Origin: Prochlorococcus sp. scB241_528O2
GTDB lineage: Bacteria; Cyanobacteriota; Cyanobacteriia; PCC-6307; Cyanobiaceae
Assembly: GCA_000634115.1 (NCBI GenBank)
Contig: JFLJ01000156.1
Location: 1-64,000, forward strand
Direction of reading: 5' to 3'
DNA: 64,000 nt
Positions 1 to 11,996 of this stretch are shown here, piece by piece (position 1 is the stretch's first letter; the number at the start of each line of letters is the position of its first letter). The translations under genes and the position numbers were made by a program. The notes beneath the pieces were generated by a model, which worked only from the letters and a program-made list of their open reading frames with translations, had not been told where the DNA came from and made no database searches.

Positions 1-34
1 AACAGTTGTTCATTAATACTTATAAGTAAAAGAT

Positions 35-58
35 AAAGTGAATAAAATTCACTTTTTT
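35..58 (+). terminator. Probable intrinsic terminator at the left edge
   Basis: An 8-bp perfect stem (AAAGTGAA / TTCACTTT) with a 5-base loop is followed on the plus strand by further T residues. It would end a plus-strand gene lying left of the window. Read on the minus strand it is also followed by a U-rich stretch, so it could serve rpoZ, which ends about 100 bases away. The stem is AT-rich, so its strength is uncertain. Confidence 0.5.
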
Positions 59-157
59 GTAACTCAATTGACCAATTATCAACACCTATCAAAAAGCAAA
101 ATTTACCTTTTTTAAAATCTCTAAGTAATCTCCATCTTTTTTGGTCTTTTACCAAAA

Positions 158-394
158 TCAACCAGGAAGTAAATCTGGTTGGTCTTGTTCATCGCTTAGT
201 TCAATAATTGCCCTTTGAACAGGTTTAATAGTTGACTCTTCTAATAGCCCATCAAAATCATCAAAACGTCTTTGTTTCGCTCTAAAAGCAATTTTCACTG
301 TAGTTAAGTATCTATTTGTTGATTTTCTTATTAAACTTTCACCTCTTTTTGCAAGATCATTAGAGTCGATTCCCGCATTATTTGATATATTCAT
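158..394 (-). CDS. rpoZ: DNA-directed RNA polymerase subunit omega
   Basis: This 78-residue protein matches the short cyanobacterial omega subunit, which binds the C-terminal part of beta-prime and helps assemble core RNA polymerase. The recognisable core is the run with [17 protein letters not shown] at about residues 20-36, the basic [11 protein letters not shown] at about 38-48, and a conserved region near [13 protein letters not shown]. The C-terminus is acidic and proline-containing. The gene lies alone, divergent from the Hsp70-like gene and about 50 kb from rpoB-rpoC1-rpoC2. Identification is by recognition of the family pattern; no search was run. Confidence 0.85.
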   Translation of the reverse strand: MNISNNAGIDSNDLAKRGESLIRKSTNRYLTTVKIAFRAKQRRFDDFDGLLEESTIKPVQRAIIELSDEQDQPDLLPG

Positions 395-492
395 TAAAAA
401 AATTCTATTATTAAGATATATTTTACAGTCTATTGGACGGATTCAAAACATAAATTACAAAAAGCACTTAATTGATTCAAAAAAAATCTTAT

Positions 493-2061
493 ATGGAAGA
501 AAATTTATCTGGAACACTTGCTGTTGATTTAGGGAATACTAATACAGTAGTAGCTTTTCAGGATCAAAGTGATATGAATTCTATTTTAGTTGAAATACCT
601 AACATTACATCATCTCCAGGTGTAATTCCTACAGCAGTTTGGTTCGAGGAATCTTCAAAAATTTTGAAAATTGGTATTAGTGCCTTAAAGATGAGGGATA
701 GCCCTAATTCAGATTTGTTTTTTCATTCGAATTTTAAAAGATTAATTGGAAATCCCATTGAAAAACTTAATAAAAAAAATATTTTAACCCCTAAAGAATG
801 TGGCAAAAAATTTTTTCAATTTTTGTGGGATAACATTCCTCAAAAATATGAAGTCAGGAGACTTGTTTTAACTGCTCCTATTGATACATATAAGGGTTAC
901 AGAGAATGGTTAGTAAACATTTGCGGGGGATTTTCTGTAGATGAAATTGCGTTAGTAGATGAACCTACTGCGGCAAGTTTAGGGATTAATGTACCATTTG
1001 GCTCCAAAATTATGACATTAGATATTGGAGGAAGCACAATAGATATGAATATAGTAAAAATAGAGGGAGGAGAGGGAAAATCTGGACCTATCGCTGAATT
1101 ATTAAAATTTAAAGGAAATGATGTAAGCTCAATTTCAAAACAAAAAATAAGGTGTGCTGAAATAATCAGTAAAATAGGCTCAAAAATTGGTGGTAAAGAT
1201 ATTGATCAATGGATCGTTGATTATTTTATTCCAGATAATAAATATCCAATTAATCTTTTAAAGGCAGAAGAAATAAAATGTAAACTCAGTTCATCTGAAA
1301 TAAAATATGAAAATAAATATCCAATCAAATTTTTAATTGAGGGATATAAAGAAAAGGAATTTTACCTAAGTAAAGAAATATTGGAGAAAATTATTATTGA
1401 GAATAACCTTCTAAATCACCTTAACTCCTTACTCAAAGAGTTATTAAATGAAGCAAGAGGTAAATTTTTCACAGTAGATGACCTAAGTTTAATTATTTTG
1501 GTTGGAGGGGGGGCCCAAATTCCATTAATTAAGGAATGGATAACAAAAAAGATTTCAAAAATCAAAATAGAGTCGCCGCCTCCTATTGAATCAATTGCTT
1601 TGGGGGCTTTAGCAATGACCCCAGGGGTAAAAATTAAAGACATATTAACTAAAGGATTGTCTATAAGATTATTTAATAAAAGAGACCAAAAGCACTTCTG
1701 GCATCCTATTTTTTGCAAAGGACAAACATGGCCAACTGAAAACCCATATAAACTTATCCTTCAAGCCAGTAGAAATAATCAGAAAATATTTGAAATAATA
1801 ATTGGAGAGACAAAACATGAAAGAGAATATGATGTGATTTTTGAAAATGGATTACCAAAATTATCACAGGTACAAAGTCAAGAAGAAATTATTAAATGGA
1901 GCAAAGAAACACTCAAAATAGTAATGAATAATAATTCTCATATTGGGGAAGACAACTTAAAACTTTTCTTCAAAATTAATAAAGAAGCTGATTTATTGGT
2001 TAAGTGTTTTGACATTAAGGATGAATTTTTAGGAGAATATAATTTAGGTAATATCTTCTGA
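493..2061 (+). CDS. Hsp70/DnaK-family ATPase, short form
   Basis: This is an Hsp70-like protein of about 522 residues, clearly shorter than a housekeeping DnaK (about 610-640). The actin-fold ATPase signatures are all visible: a phosphate-1 loop (GTLAVDLGNTNTVVAF) near the N-terminus, LVDEPTAASLGI, a phosphate-2 loop IMTLDIGGSTIDM, and an adenosine motif ILVGGGAQIP. The C-terminal substrate-binding part is short and divergent and there is no EEVD-like tail. I chose the ATG at 493 over an in-frame TTG at 472 that adds seven residues; neither has a convincing ribosome binding site. The 3' end overlaps convergent pyrR by 18 bases. A role in chaperoning is inferred from the family; its clients are unknown. 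Confidence 0.8.
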   Translation: MEENLSGTLAVDLGNTNTVVAFQDQSDMNSILVEIPNITSSPGVIPTAVWFEESSKILKIGISALKMRDSPNSDLFFHSNFKRLIGNPIEKLNKKNILTPKECGKKFFQFLWDNIPQKYEVRRLVLTAPIDTYKGYREWLVNICGGFSVDEIALVDEPTAASLGINVPFGSKIMTLDIGGSTIDMNIVKIEGGEGKSGPIAELLKFKGNDVSSISKQKIRCAEIISKIGSKIGGKDIDQWIVDYFIPDNKYPINLLKAEEIKCKLSSSEIKYENKYPIKFLIEGYKEKEFYLSKEILEKIIIENNLLNHLNSLLKELLNEARGKFFTVDDLSLIILVGGGAQIPLIKEWITKKISKIKIESPPPIESIALGALAMTPGVKIKDILTKGLSIRLFNKRDQKHFWHPIFCKGQTWPTENPYKLILQASRNNQKIFEIIIGETKHEREYDVIFENGLPKLSQVQSQEEIIKWSKETLKIVMNNNSHIGEDNLKLFFKINKEADLLVKCFDIKDEFLGEYNLGNIF

Positions 2062-2604
2062 ACTAAAGCAATTCAAGAAAACTCCTTCTTCATTATCAAC
2101 ATTATTTAGACGTAAGCTAATACTTTCATTTTTACTAGTTAGAACTTGTTTGCCGCAAAAATCTGGTTGAATAGGTAGTTCTCTATGACCTCTATCTACC
2201 ATTACTAGTAACATTACTTTTTGAGGTCTGCCCCATGAGTATAGAGCATCCATTGCAGCTCTAATTGTTCTACCTGTATAAATTACATCGTCTATCAAGA
2301 GAATTTCTTGTTCCTCAATAGGAGTTGGTATATCAGTTGCTTTTATTAGGCGAGTTCCAACTCTATTTTGATCATCTCTATAAAAAGTTGGATCAATTAT
2401 TCCTCTTTTTACTTTTACACCTGACTCACATAATAATTCTTTTTCTAGAACTTTAGCCAGATCAATTCCTCTAGTAGGAATACCCACCAATACAAGGTTA
2501 TCGAGTTTTTTTACTTTTTCAATAATTTCAGAAGTTAAACGTGAAATTGTTTTTCTAAGCTCAACTGCAGTTAGTATTATGACCCTCTTTGTTTTATTTG
2601 ACAT
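2044..2604 (-). CDS. pyrR: PyrR: pyrimidine regulatory protein / uracil phosphoribosyltransferase
   Basis: This type I phosphoribosyltransferase of 186 residues belongs to the PyrR family, which can make UMP from uracil and PRPP and in some bacteria binds pyr mRNA to control attenuation. The PRPP-binding loop is ILLIDDVIYTGRTIRAAMDAL at about residues 100-120. The motifs VGIPTRGIDLA and PTFYRDD are typical of PyrR. It converges on and overlaps the Hsp70-like gene by 18 bases. No pyrimidine biosynthesis gene or PyrR-type attenuator is visible nearby, so it may act only as an enzyme here; that is inference. Confidence 0.9.
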   Translation of the reverse strand: MSNKTKRVIILTAVELRKTISRLTSEIIEKVKKLDNLVLVGIPTRGIDLAKVLEKELLCESGVKVKRGIIDPTFYRDDQNRVGTRLIKATDIPTPIEEQEILLIDDVIYTGRTIRAAMDALYSWGRPQKVMLLVMVDRGHRELPIQPDFCGKQVLTSKNESISLRLNNVDNEEGVFLNCFSSEDIT

Positions 2605-2739
2605 AATTTATCAATAAAAAAATTGGTGCAATATTCCAATAAATTAGCAAAAGCTAACATGTTAAATATAAATTGTTAAAGAGTAGTGTTTAAAGCTAAA
2701 TTTAATATTGGATCACTTAATTATGGATTTGATCTAAAT

Positions 2740-4362
2740 ATGTCAAAGATTAGCAGCAAAAATATAAATAGATTAAGTGTTCCTCAGAGCCCTGTAGTGC
2801 TTGCGATACTGGATGGATGGGGACATCGAGAAGATTTATCCGACAATGCCATAAAAAATGCCAATACCCCAATCATGGATTCATTATGGCACGCATATCC
2901 TCATACTCTAATAAGCGCTAGTGGATCTGATGTCGGTCTCCCAGATGGTCAAATGGGTAACTCAGAGGTAGGACATCTTACCATTGGCTCAGGAAGAATA
3001 ATCGAACAAGAACTTGTGAGGATTTCAAATGTTGTAAAAAATAATCAATTAGACATGGTTAATAAATTAAAGGAGATGGCTGATTCATTAAAGAAAAATA
3101 ATTCTACATTGCATATCACTGGATTATCCTCTGATGGAGGAGTGCATAGTCATATAGATCATTTAGTAGGTTTAATAAAGTGGGCATCTGAAAATGGCAT
3201 CAAAAAAGTAGCAATACATATTATTACCGATGGGAGAGATACGCCAGCGAAAAGTGCGCCTAAATATTTAAATCAAATAGAGTCATGCATAAAAGAATTC
3301 AATACAGGTGAGATAGCCTCTATATGTGGCAGATACTGGATTATGGATAGAAATCTTTTATGGGACAGAACAGAAAAAGCATATGCTAATTTGACCAGTC
3401 CAGATATTAAAGTAACAAATATTTCTCCTCAGAATTACATAAAAAAAAGTTATGACAAAAACATAACTGATGAATTTATAGAGCCCATAAGATTGTCTGA
3501 AAATTATCTTAAAGATGGTGATAGTTTAATTTGCTTTAACTTCCGTCCAGATAGAGCAAGACAAATAATTAAATCTCTTTCAGAGAAAAAATTCTCAGAT
3601 TTTGAAAGAAAATTTTTCCCAAATCTAGATATAGTTACTTTTACTCAATATGATATTAACTTCCCAGTTGAAGTTGCATTTCCTCCTGAATCCCTTAATA
3701 ATTTTATTGGGCAAATAGTTTCAGAAAACGGACTCAAACAATACAGAACAGCAGAAACAGAAAAATATCCTCACGTAACATATTTTTTTAATGGAGGAGT
3801 AGAAATTCCTTTACCGGGAGAAGAGAGACATTTAATTCCATCTCCAAGAGTCGCAACTTATGATATGGAACCTGAGATGTCAGCCGAAGAATTAACTATT
3901 AGTTGCTCTAAAGCAATAAAAAGTGGAAACTATGCTTTTGTTGTAATCAATTTTGCTAATCCTGATATGGTGGGACATACAGGCAATATGAATGCAACAA
4001 TTAAAGCTATAGAAAAAGTAGATAAATGTATAGGTCAAATAGTTAATGCAACTGGAGAAATGGGTGGAAGCATTATTATTACTGCCGATCATGGTAACGC
4101 TGAGGTAATGAAAGGGCCTGCAGGAGAACCATGGACGGCACATACAATAAATAAGGTCCCATTAATTTTTGTTGAGGGTGAAAAAAGAAAAATCCCTCAT
4201 ATGGGAAATGAGATTTATTTAAGGGATAATGCTGGCTTAGCAGATATTGCACCCACTTTATTACAATTATTAAATCTACCAATCCCAACAGAAATGACAG
4301 GGAAATCTCTAATTAAAGAGATCGAGCTAAAAGGTTATAATAAGGTCGTACAACACGTCTAA
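2740..4362 (+). CDS. gpmI: 2,3-bisphosphoglycerate-independent phosphoglycerate mutase
   Basis: GpmI interconverts 3- and 2-phosphoglycerate in glycolysis and gluconeogenesis using two Mn ions and a phosphoserine intermediate. The alkaline-phosphatase-fold signatures are present: [12 protein letters not shown] near the N-terminus, the serine in [17 protein letters not shown], the [13 protein letters not shown] block, [10 protein letters not shown], and the metal site TADHGNAE. The reading frame opens upstream at a GTG (2686), but the ATG at 2740 gives 540 residues and puts the conserved domain at the usual distance from the start. It is followed 23 bases later by secG on the same strand. Confidence 0.95.
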   Translation: MSKISSKNINRLSVPQSPVVLAILDGWGHREDLSDNAIKNANTPIMDSLWHAYPHTLISASGSDVGLPDGQMGNSEVGHLTIGSGRIIEQELVRISNVVKNNQLDMVNKLKEMADSLKKNNSTLHITGLSSDGGVHSHIDHLVGLIKWASENGIKKVAIHIITDGRDTPAKSAPKYLNQIESCIKEFNTGEIASICGRYWIMDRNLLWDRTEKAYANLTSPDIKVTNISPQNYIKKSYDKNITDEFIEPIRLSENYLKDGDSLICFNFRPDRARQIIKSLSEKKFSDFERKFFPNLDIVTFTQYDINFPVEVAFPPESLNNFIGQIVSENGLKQYRTAETEKYPHVTYFFNGGVEIPLPGEERHLIPSPRVATYDMEPEMSAEELTISCSKAIKSGNYAFVVINFANPDMVGHTGNMNATIKAIEKVDKCIGQIVNATGEMGGSIIITADHGNAEVMKGPAGEPWTAHTINKVPLIFVEGEKRKIPHMGNEIYLRDNAGLADIAPTLLQLLNLPIPTEMTGKSLIKEIELKGYNKVVQHV

Positions 4363-4385
4363 AGTTTATAGAAATCTTTTAAGCA

Positions 4386-4613
4386 ATGATTCAAATTCTT
4401 AGTTGGATATGGGTATTTTCTGGAGTTCTTCTGATACTTTTAGTTTTACTTCATAGTCCCAAAGGTGATGGAATGGGTGGAATAGCTGCTAGTGGAAGCT
4501 CAATGTTCAACAGCGCTAGTAGTGCAGAGGCATCTCTCAACAAAATAACTTGGACTTTTTTAGTTATATTTTTATCTCTCGCAATTATTCTTAGTGCTGG
4601 CTGGATTTCATAA
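4386..4613 (+). CDS. secG: Preprotein translocase subunit SecG
   Basis: This 75-residue membrane protein fits SecG, the small subunit that assists SecYE in protein export. Two hydrophobic segments, at about residues 3-22 and 53-73, flank a loop containing the characteristic HSPKGDGMGGI and the SSMFNSASSAEASLNKITW region. It follows gpmI closely and converges on groEL, separated by a hairpin terminator. Confidence 0.93.
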   Translation: MIQILSWIWVFSGVLLILLVLLHSPKGDGMGGIAASGSSMFNSASSAEASLNKITWTFLVIFLSLAIILSAGWIS

Positions 4614-4626
4614 ACTTTACAAAAAA

Positions 4627-4651
4627 AAGGGATCATTTTGAATGATCCCTT
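4627..4651 (-). terminator. Intrinsic terminator of groES-groEL
   Basis: A perfect 11-bp stem (AAGGGATCATT / AATGATCCCTT) with a 3-base loop lies between convergent secG and groEL. Read on the minus strand it is followed directly by an uninterrupted T run (complement of the A run at 4621-4628), the textbook form of a Rho-independent terminator. On the plus strand the downstream sequence is not T-rich, so it should act mainly on groEL transcripts. It is the strongest terminator in the window. Confidence 0.88.
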
Positions 4652-4685
4652 AAGTTAAAAAGTTAATTAATTAACTATTTTTTAG

Positions 4686-6338
<1,653 letters not shown>

Positions 6339-6375
6339 TTAGTAATAAGTTTTAATAATTTTTGAAACAAATATT

Positions 6376-6687
6376 TTAGCCAACTACAGCTAAAATATCC
6401 TTTTCTGAGAGCAAGACATATTCATCTCCTCCCAATTTAATGTCCGTTCCAGCATATTTGCTGTACAAGACTTGATCGCCAATACTCACTTCTGGAGTTT
6501 GTCGAGAACCATCGTCATTAAGTTTCCCAGGACCTACCTGAGCAACTTCTCCCACCTGTGGTTTTTCTTTAGCTGTATCAGGCAAAAGTATGCCCCCAGC
6601 AGTTTTTTCCTCAGATGCGGAAACTTTAATAAATATTCTATCTCCCAGTGGTTTTACTGTAGAGACTGTAAGTGAAACAGCTGCCAT
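6376..6687 (-). CDS. groS: 10 kDa co-chaperonin GroES
   Basis: The 103-residue GroES heptamer caps GroEL. The family landmarks are present: [12 protein letters not shown] near the N-terminus, the mobile loop [20 protein letters not shown] at about residues 26-45, and [21 protein letters not shown] near the C-terminus. It is the first gene of groES-groEL and is transcribed divergently from atpD. I read 6688-6905 for a CIRCE element (TTAGCACTC, 9 bases, GAGTGCTAA), the HrcA operator often found before groESL, and did not see one. Confidence 0.96.
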   Translation of the reverse strand: MAAVSLTVSTVKPLGDRIFIKVSASEEKTAGGILLPDTAKEKPQVGEVAQVGPGKLNDDGSRQTPEVSIGDQVLYSKYAGTDIKLGGDEYVLLSEKDILAVVG

Positions 6688-6703
6688 AGATTAATGGAGG
6701 ATC

Positions 6704-6790
6704 ATGATTGAGACGCTTTGCGTCGTAAAAATGGAAAGAGAAATTCTCTACCCGTATCATCAACAACATAATCCGCAAAGCAGCAATTAA
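6704..6790 (+). other. Possible 28-codon leader ORF upstream of atpD
   Basis: Between divergent groES and atpD there is a short ORF starting with ATG at 6704 and ending with TAA at 6788-6790. A GGAGG motif lies at 6697-6700 plus the following A, only about 3 bases before the ATG, closer than ideal. The start of this ORF also contains a tight hairpin GACGC-TTT-GCGTC (6712-6724). The predicted peptide has no recognisable domain. It may be chance, a leader peptide, or a marker of the atpD leader RNA. Confidence 0.2.
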
Positions 6791-6851
6791 ACCATACTTT
6801 AACTGTGCGGGTGGCCGAACCCATTTAACGAATCTACCCATGAGGTGGTAG

Positions 6852-8366
<1,515 letters not shown>

Positions 8367-8410
8367 ATATCTAAATTTATTAAAATTAAACCCTAAATAA
8401 TTTTAAATTA

Positions 8411-8815
8411 ATGGCAATTTCTCTTAAAGTTTTAGCTCCCAATAAAAATGTTTATCAAGGCGAAGCTGAAGAAGTAATCCTTCCTAGTACTACTGGTCAA
8501 CTTGGTGTACTTCCTGGTCATATTTCTTTAGTTACTGCTATTGATATTGGTGTCTTAAGGCTAAGAATGAATTCTCAGTGGAAATCAATAGCTTTAATGG
8601 GAGGCTTCGCTGAAATTGAATCAGATGAAGTAATAGTTTTAGTAAACAATGCAGAAATTGGATCTGAAATTAATGTTCAAAATGCTGAACAAGATCTTAA
8701 AGAAGCACAATTAACAATTAGTAAATTCCCTGAAAATGAAAAAAATCCAGAGAGAATTAAAGCATTGAAAGATATCTCTAAAGCTGAGGCTAGGATTCAA
8801 GCTGCAAAGAACTAA
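8411..8815 (+). CDS. atpC: ATP synthase F1 subunit epsilon
   Basis: Epsilon is part of the central rotor stalk and restrains ATP hydrolysis. The 134-residue protein has an N-terminal beta-sandwich with the conserved [20 protein letters not shown] and [19 protein letters not shown], followed by a C-terminal helical hairpin (about residues 90-134) rich in Lys, Glu and Ala. It is the second gene of atpD-atpC. Its stop codon lies 3 bases from the stop of the convergent PSRP-3 gene, leaving no room for a terminator. Confidence 0.95.
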   Translation: MAISLKVLAPNKNVYQGEAEEVILPSTTGQLGVLPGHISLVTAIDIGVLRLRMNSQWKSIALMGGFAEIESDEVIVLVNNAEIGSEINVQNAEQDLKEAQLTISKFPENEKNPERIKALKDISKAEARIQAAKN

Positions 8816-8818
8816 ATA

Positions 8819-9295
8819 TTAGGCAGTTCCACAAAAAGTTACTTCGGGAAATTTTAACTTGGCTTCTTCTAATTTTTTTGTTTTCCCCTCTTCTTGCCAA
8901 TAATTTATTACTTCTGTAGCCTTATTCAATATTTCAACTCTTTCATTGTCTGTAATCCAACTTTTATTTTCTAGTTCACTTTTTAATTTTTCCCAAGCAT
9001 CATCTCTTGGCCAAAAACAATAAGCAGTGAGAGGGCTTGGGCCTCCCCCTACTATTTGATCAACAGCTAAAGCAACATTATCAGGTAACCACAATACTTT
9101 AATGATGAACCTTCCCTCATCAGGTTTAGGAGTATAACCAGTAGGTACTCCATCTTCATCAATTGTTGCAGATGCCAATACAGCTGTAGCACCCATCATT
9201 CCTGCATTAGGTGTAGAATTCTTAGTCTTTGTGTGATCACTATTTTTTTCTGTTTTTTCTGTTGAATTTTGATTTAAGTTATCTGAAGAGGTCAT
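8819..9295 (-). CDS. ycf65: Plastid/cyanobacterial-specific 30S ribosomal protein PSRP-3 (Ycf65)
   Basis: The C-terminal part (about residues 62-145) matches the PSRP-3/Ycf65 family, a small-subunit ribosomal protein found only in plastids and cyanobacteria. Diagnostic strings are [36 protein letters not shown] and [13 protein letters not shown]. The first 60 residues are a hydrophilic, Ser/Thr/Asn/Lys-rich extension of low complexity, longer than the conserved domain needs. It converges on atpC with a 3-base gap. A small AT-only inverted repeat (9300-9320) lies just upstream of the start. Confidence 0.88.
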   Translation of the reverse strand: MTSSDNLNQNSTEKTEKNSDHTKTKNSTPNAGMMGATAVLASATIDEDGVPTGYTPKPDEGRFIIKVLWLPDNVALAVDQIVGGGPSPLTAYCFWPRDDAWEKLKSELENKSWITDNERVEILNKATEVINYWQEEGKTKKLEEAKLKFPEVTFCGTA

Positions 9296-9401
9296 TCACT
9301 TATTTATGTACAATAAATAATTTATCAGTTTATGGTCACATTTTGATTAATTGATTCAAAATTTCTTGATTTTAGTTATTGATGCTTTCTAAACAGAATT
9401 T

Positions 9402-9560
9402 TCATCTATCATGTGAGACTTGATAAAAATCATAAATCGTAGCTTCCAGAGAATCCCAAAGATCTTTAGGGATATCGTTTTCTTCAGCAAACATTCCAAG
9501 CTGACTAGCTAAGCTTCTAGCTTGCGAGAGTTTTGAATCATATGAATCTGGCTTATTCAT
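9402..9560 (-). CDS. 52-residue conserved-type small protein, function unknown
   Basis: A 52-codon frame starts with ATG at 9558-9560 and ends with TGA at 9402-9404. The predicted protein starts MNKPDSYDSKLSQARSLASQ and continues with an acidic segment containing DIPKDLWDSLEATIYDFYQ. It looks like two short amphipathic helices with no membrane segment or signal peptide. The biased, protein-like composition (Trp, Tyr, repeated Asp/Ser, few rare residues) and its fit into an otherwise empty 317-base gap between PSRP-3 and pepP argue that it is real. I do not recognise a named family. Confidence 0.65.
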   Translation of the reverse strand: MNKPDSYDSKLSQARSLASQLGMFAEENDIPKDLWDSLEATIYDFYQVSHDR

Positions 9561-9612
9561 TTTTTAACTTTAAACTTTATAAAAATAAATCTATTAACTA
9601 GATAAGTCAAAT

Positions 9613-10938
9613 TTAAGATTCTATTTCAGAAATTTCTTTAAGTGCATCAACACTTAAAACTTCTGGATTTTTATCTTTCACCAGAACATCATCTTCGATC
9701 CTGATCCCAATACCTTTCCATTTTTCATCAATATTAGGTTGTCCCTCAGGGACTGGGATCCTATCACTTATATAAATACCAGGTTCCACAGTAAGAATCA
9801 TTCCATTCTGTAATGGCACTTCATAGTCTCCCATCCTATATGCTCCAACATCATGAACATCTAAGCCGAGCCAATGTCCAGTTCTATGCATGTAAAGATG
9901 TTTATATGATTGATTATGAATTATCTCCTCAGTTCTACCAGACAATAAACCAATTTCTTTTAATCCTTCTATTAGAATTGTTAAAGCAACATTATGCACA
10001 GTACTAGAATTAGATCCCGTTACAGCACTTTTAATTGCAGTTTTTTGTGCACTCAACACAATTTCATAGATAACTTTTTGCTCTTTAGAAAATTTCCCGC
10101 TTATTGGTAAAGTTCTCGTTATGTCTCCATTGTAATAATCACTTAATGAGCAGCCAGCATCCACCAACAATAAATCTCCCTTATTCAAAGGTGAGTTATT
10201 TGAAGTGTAATGCAAAATACATGCATTATCTCCTGAAGCAACAATAGAATTATATGCAGGTCCTCTAGCCCCTTTTTCCAAAAAGAATCCCTCTAAAAGA
10301 CCCTGAATTTGTCTTTCATTTTTCTTTGATGAGATAGATTGTCTAACTAGTTCATGAGCTTCTGCTGAAATTTGTGCAGCCTCTCTCATTCTCTTGATTT
10401 CAAATTCACTTTTTATTAATCTCATCTCATTTAAATAAATTTCTGGAGATTGTATGGATTTTGCACCAATCCCCAATCTTGAACGATTTTCAAGTTGTTG
10501 TGAAAATATCTCCAATACTATTTTCTCAATTAATGGATGCTTACCAATTGAAAAAACAAGTTCATCAGAACCACTGATATAGCCTGGAAGTAACTCTCTT
10601 AGTTCATTTATTGAATGTGACTTATCAGCCTTAAACTCTTTTTCCGCTCCTTCTAAACCCCATCTAAAGCCATGCCATACTTCACTAATAACATCTTTAG
10701 GAGCAACAAACAAAATAAATCTCTCACCTTTTGGCTTATGAGATAAGAAAAGAGCGATCGCATCCGGCTCATCAAAACCAGTTAAATACCAAAAGTTACT
10801 ATCTTGTCTAAAAGGATATTCACAATCGGCATGATGTTTTACAAGATTAGCTCCAGGGATAATTGCTGATTTTCCACCTAATTTTTCTAGGAAAATTTCT
10901 CTTCTTTCTTCAAAAACTTTATTGTTAGGTTGAGACAT
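9613..10938 (-). CDS. pepP: Xaa-Pro aminopeptidase (aminopeptidase P family)
   Basis: This 441-residue M24 metallopeptidase removes N-terminal residues that precede proline. The N-terminal AMP_N domain occupies about residues 1-150. The catalytic pita-bread domain carries the dimetal ligands in LLLVDAGCSLSDYYNGDITR (two Asp), HRTGHWLGLDVHDVG (His), TVEPGIYI (Glu) and GIRIEDDVLV (Glu). It is divergent from the CNNM/CBS gene. PepP versus prolidase cannot be settled by eye, but the AMP_N domain favours PepP. Confidence 0.9.
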   Translation of the reverse strand: MSQPNNKVFEERREIFLEKLGGKSAIIPGANLVKHHADCEYPFRQDSNFWYLTGFDEPDAIALFLSHKPKGERFILFVAPKDVISEVWHGFRWGLEGAEKEFKADKSHSINELRELLPGYISGSDELVFSIGKHPLIEKIVLEIFSQQLENRSRLGIGAKSIQSPEIYLNEMRLIKSEFEIKRMREAAQISAEAHELVRQSISSKKNERQIQGLLEGFFLEKGARGPAYNSIVASGDNACILHYTSNNSPLNKGDLLLVDAGCSLSDYYNGDITRTLPISGKFSKEQKVIYEIVLSAQKTAIKSAVTGSNSSTVHNVALTILIEGLKEIGLLSGRTEEIIHNQSYKHLYMHRTGHWLGLDVHDVGAYRMGDYEVPLQNGMILTVEPGIYISDRIPVPEGQPNIDEKWKGIGIRIEDDVLVKDKNPEVLSVDALKEISEIES

Positions 10939-11012
10939 AAATTCTGTATTGGCGTGTTTTAAAAAAAAATGGAAGAATGAATTAAAAAAAGATTTAGTTT
11001 TAATCTATTTTA

Positions 11013-11996
11013 ATGGAACCGAGTGTTTACGTTTTAATTTTACTTATTCTAATAATTTTAGTTGGATCAGCATGTTGTTCGGGAGTAGAGGCAGCTTTTT
11101 TAGCTGTAAATTCTATTAGAATTTTGGAAATAGCCTCAAAGCAGAAGCCTAAAAGTTCTGCGAATCAACTGCTTAAACTCAGGAAACATCTTGGGAGGAC
11201 ATTAACTGTAATTACAATTACTAATAATGGATTTAATATAATTGGAAGTCTTATTTTAGGAGTATACGGAGCATTGGTAATTAATAGCAGTTATGGCTTA
11301 ACCCTATTTTCAATTATTTTTTATGTATTAGTTGTTTTAGTTGGAGAAGTACTACCCAAAGCTCTTGGTACAAGATTTTCAATACAAATAGCATTATTAT
11401 CCGTTCCAATACTTAGAATATTAAATACTTTGATGAGGCCATTCCTAATACTAATAGAGCAAATATTTCCAGTTATTACTGCAGAAAATGAAATTTCAAC
11501 TGATGAAGAGGAAATTAGACAAATGGCAAAAATTGGAAGCCAGAAAGGTTTGATAGAAGCTGATGAGGCAGCAATGATCTTTAAGGTTTTTCAATTAAAT
11601 GATTTAAAAGCTAAAGATTTAATGATCCCTAGGGTATCAGCACCTTGTCTTGATGGGTCGTCCAATCTTGATGAAATTTCAACACTCATAATGTCAGATC
11701 ACTCCCCATGGTGGGTTATTTTGGGAGATAAAGTTGACAAAATTCAAGGGGTAGTTAAACGTGAGAATATGCTAGCAGAATTAATTAATGGGGAAAATAA
11801 AAAATTATTATCGGAAATTTGTGAACCTGTGGACTACATTCCCGAAATGATTAAGGCAGATCAATTATTAACAAGATTTGACAAGAATCATAAAGGAGTA
11901 AAAGTAGTAGTAGATGAATTTGGGGGATTCGTGGGAATAATTGGAGCAGAAGCTGTGTTATCTGTATTAGCTGGTTGGTGGAAAAATAAATCATGA
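11013..11996 (+). CDS. CNNM (DUF21) and CBS-domain membrane protein, HlyC/CorC-like
   Basis: The first 150 residues contain the DUF21/CNNM transmembrane domain: a hydrophobic N-terminus, then CCSGVEAAFLAVNSIRI, ITNNGFNIIGSLILG and the conserved GEVLPKALGTRFS. After an acidic linker (ENEISTDEEEIRQMAKIG) come two degenerate CBS modules starting at DLMIPRVSAP. At 327 residues it lacks the usual C-terminal CorC_HlyC domain (about 80-90 residues). Relatives act in Mg or Co efflux or transport; the name hemolysin is historical. It is the first gene of a unit with the GTPase, nadD and nadE; its stop overlaps the GTPase start by 4 bases. Confidence 0.82.
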   Translation: MEPSVYVLILLILIILVGSACCSGVEAAFLAVNSIRILEIASKQKPKSSANQLLKLRKHLGRTLTVITITNNGFNIIGSLILGVYGALVINSSYGLTLFSIIFYVLVVLVGEVLPKALGTRFSIQIALLSVPILRILNTLMRPFLILIEQIFPVITAENEISTDEEEIRQMAKIGSQKGLIEADEAAMIFKVFQLNDLKAKDLMIPRVSAPCLDGSSNLDEISTLIMSDHSPWWVILGDKVDKIQGVVKRENMLAELINGENKKLLSEICEPVDYIPEMIKADQLLTRFDKNHKGVKVVVDEFGGFVGIIGAEAVLSVLAGWWKNKS

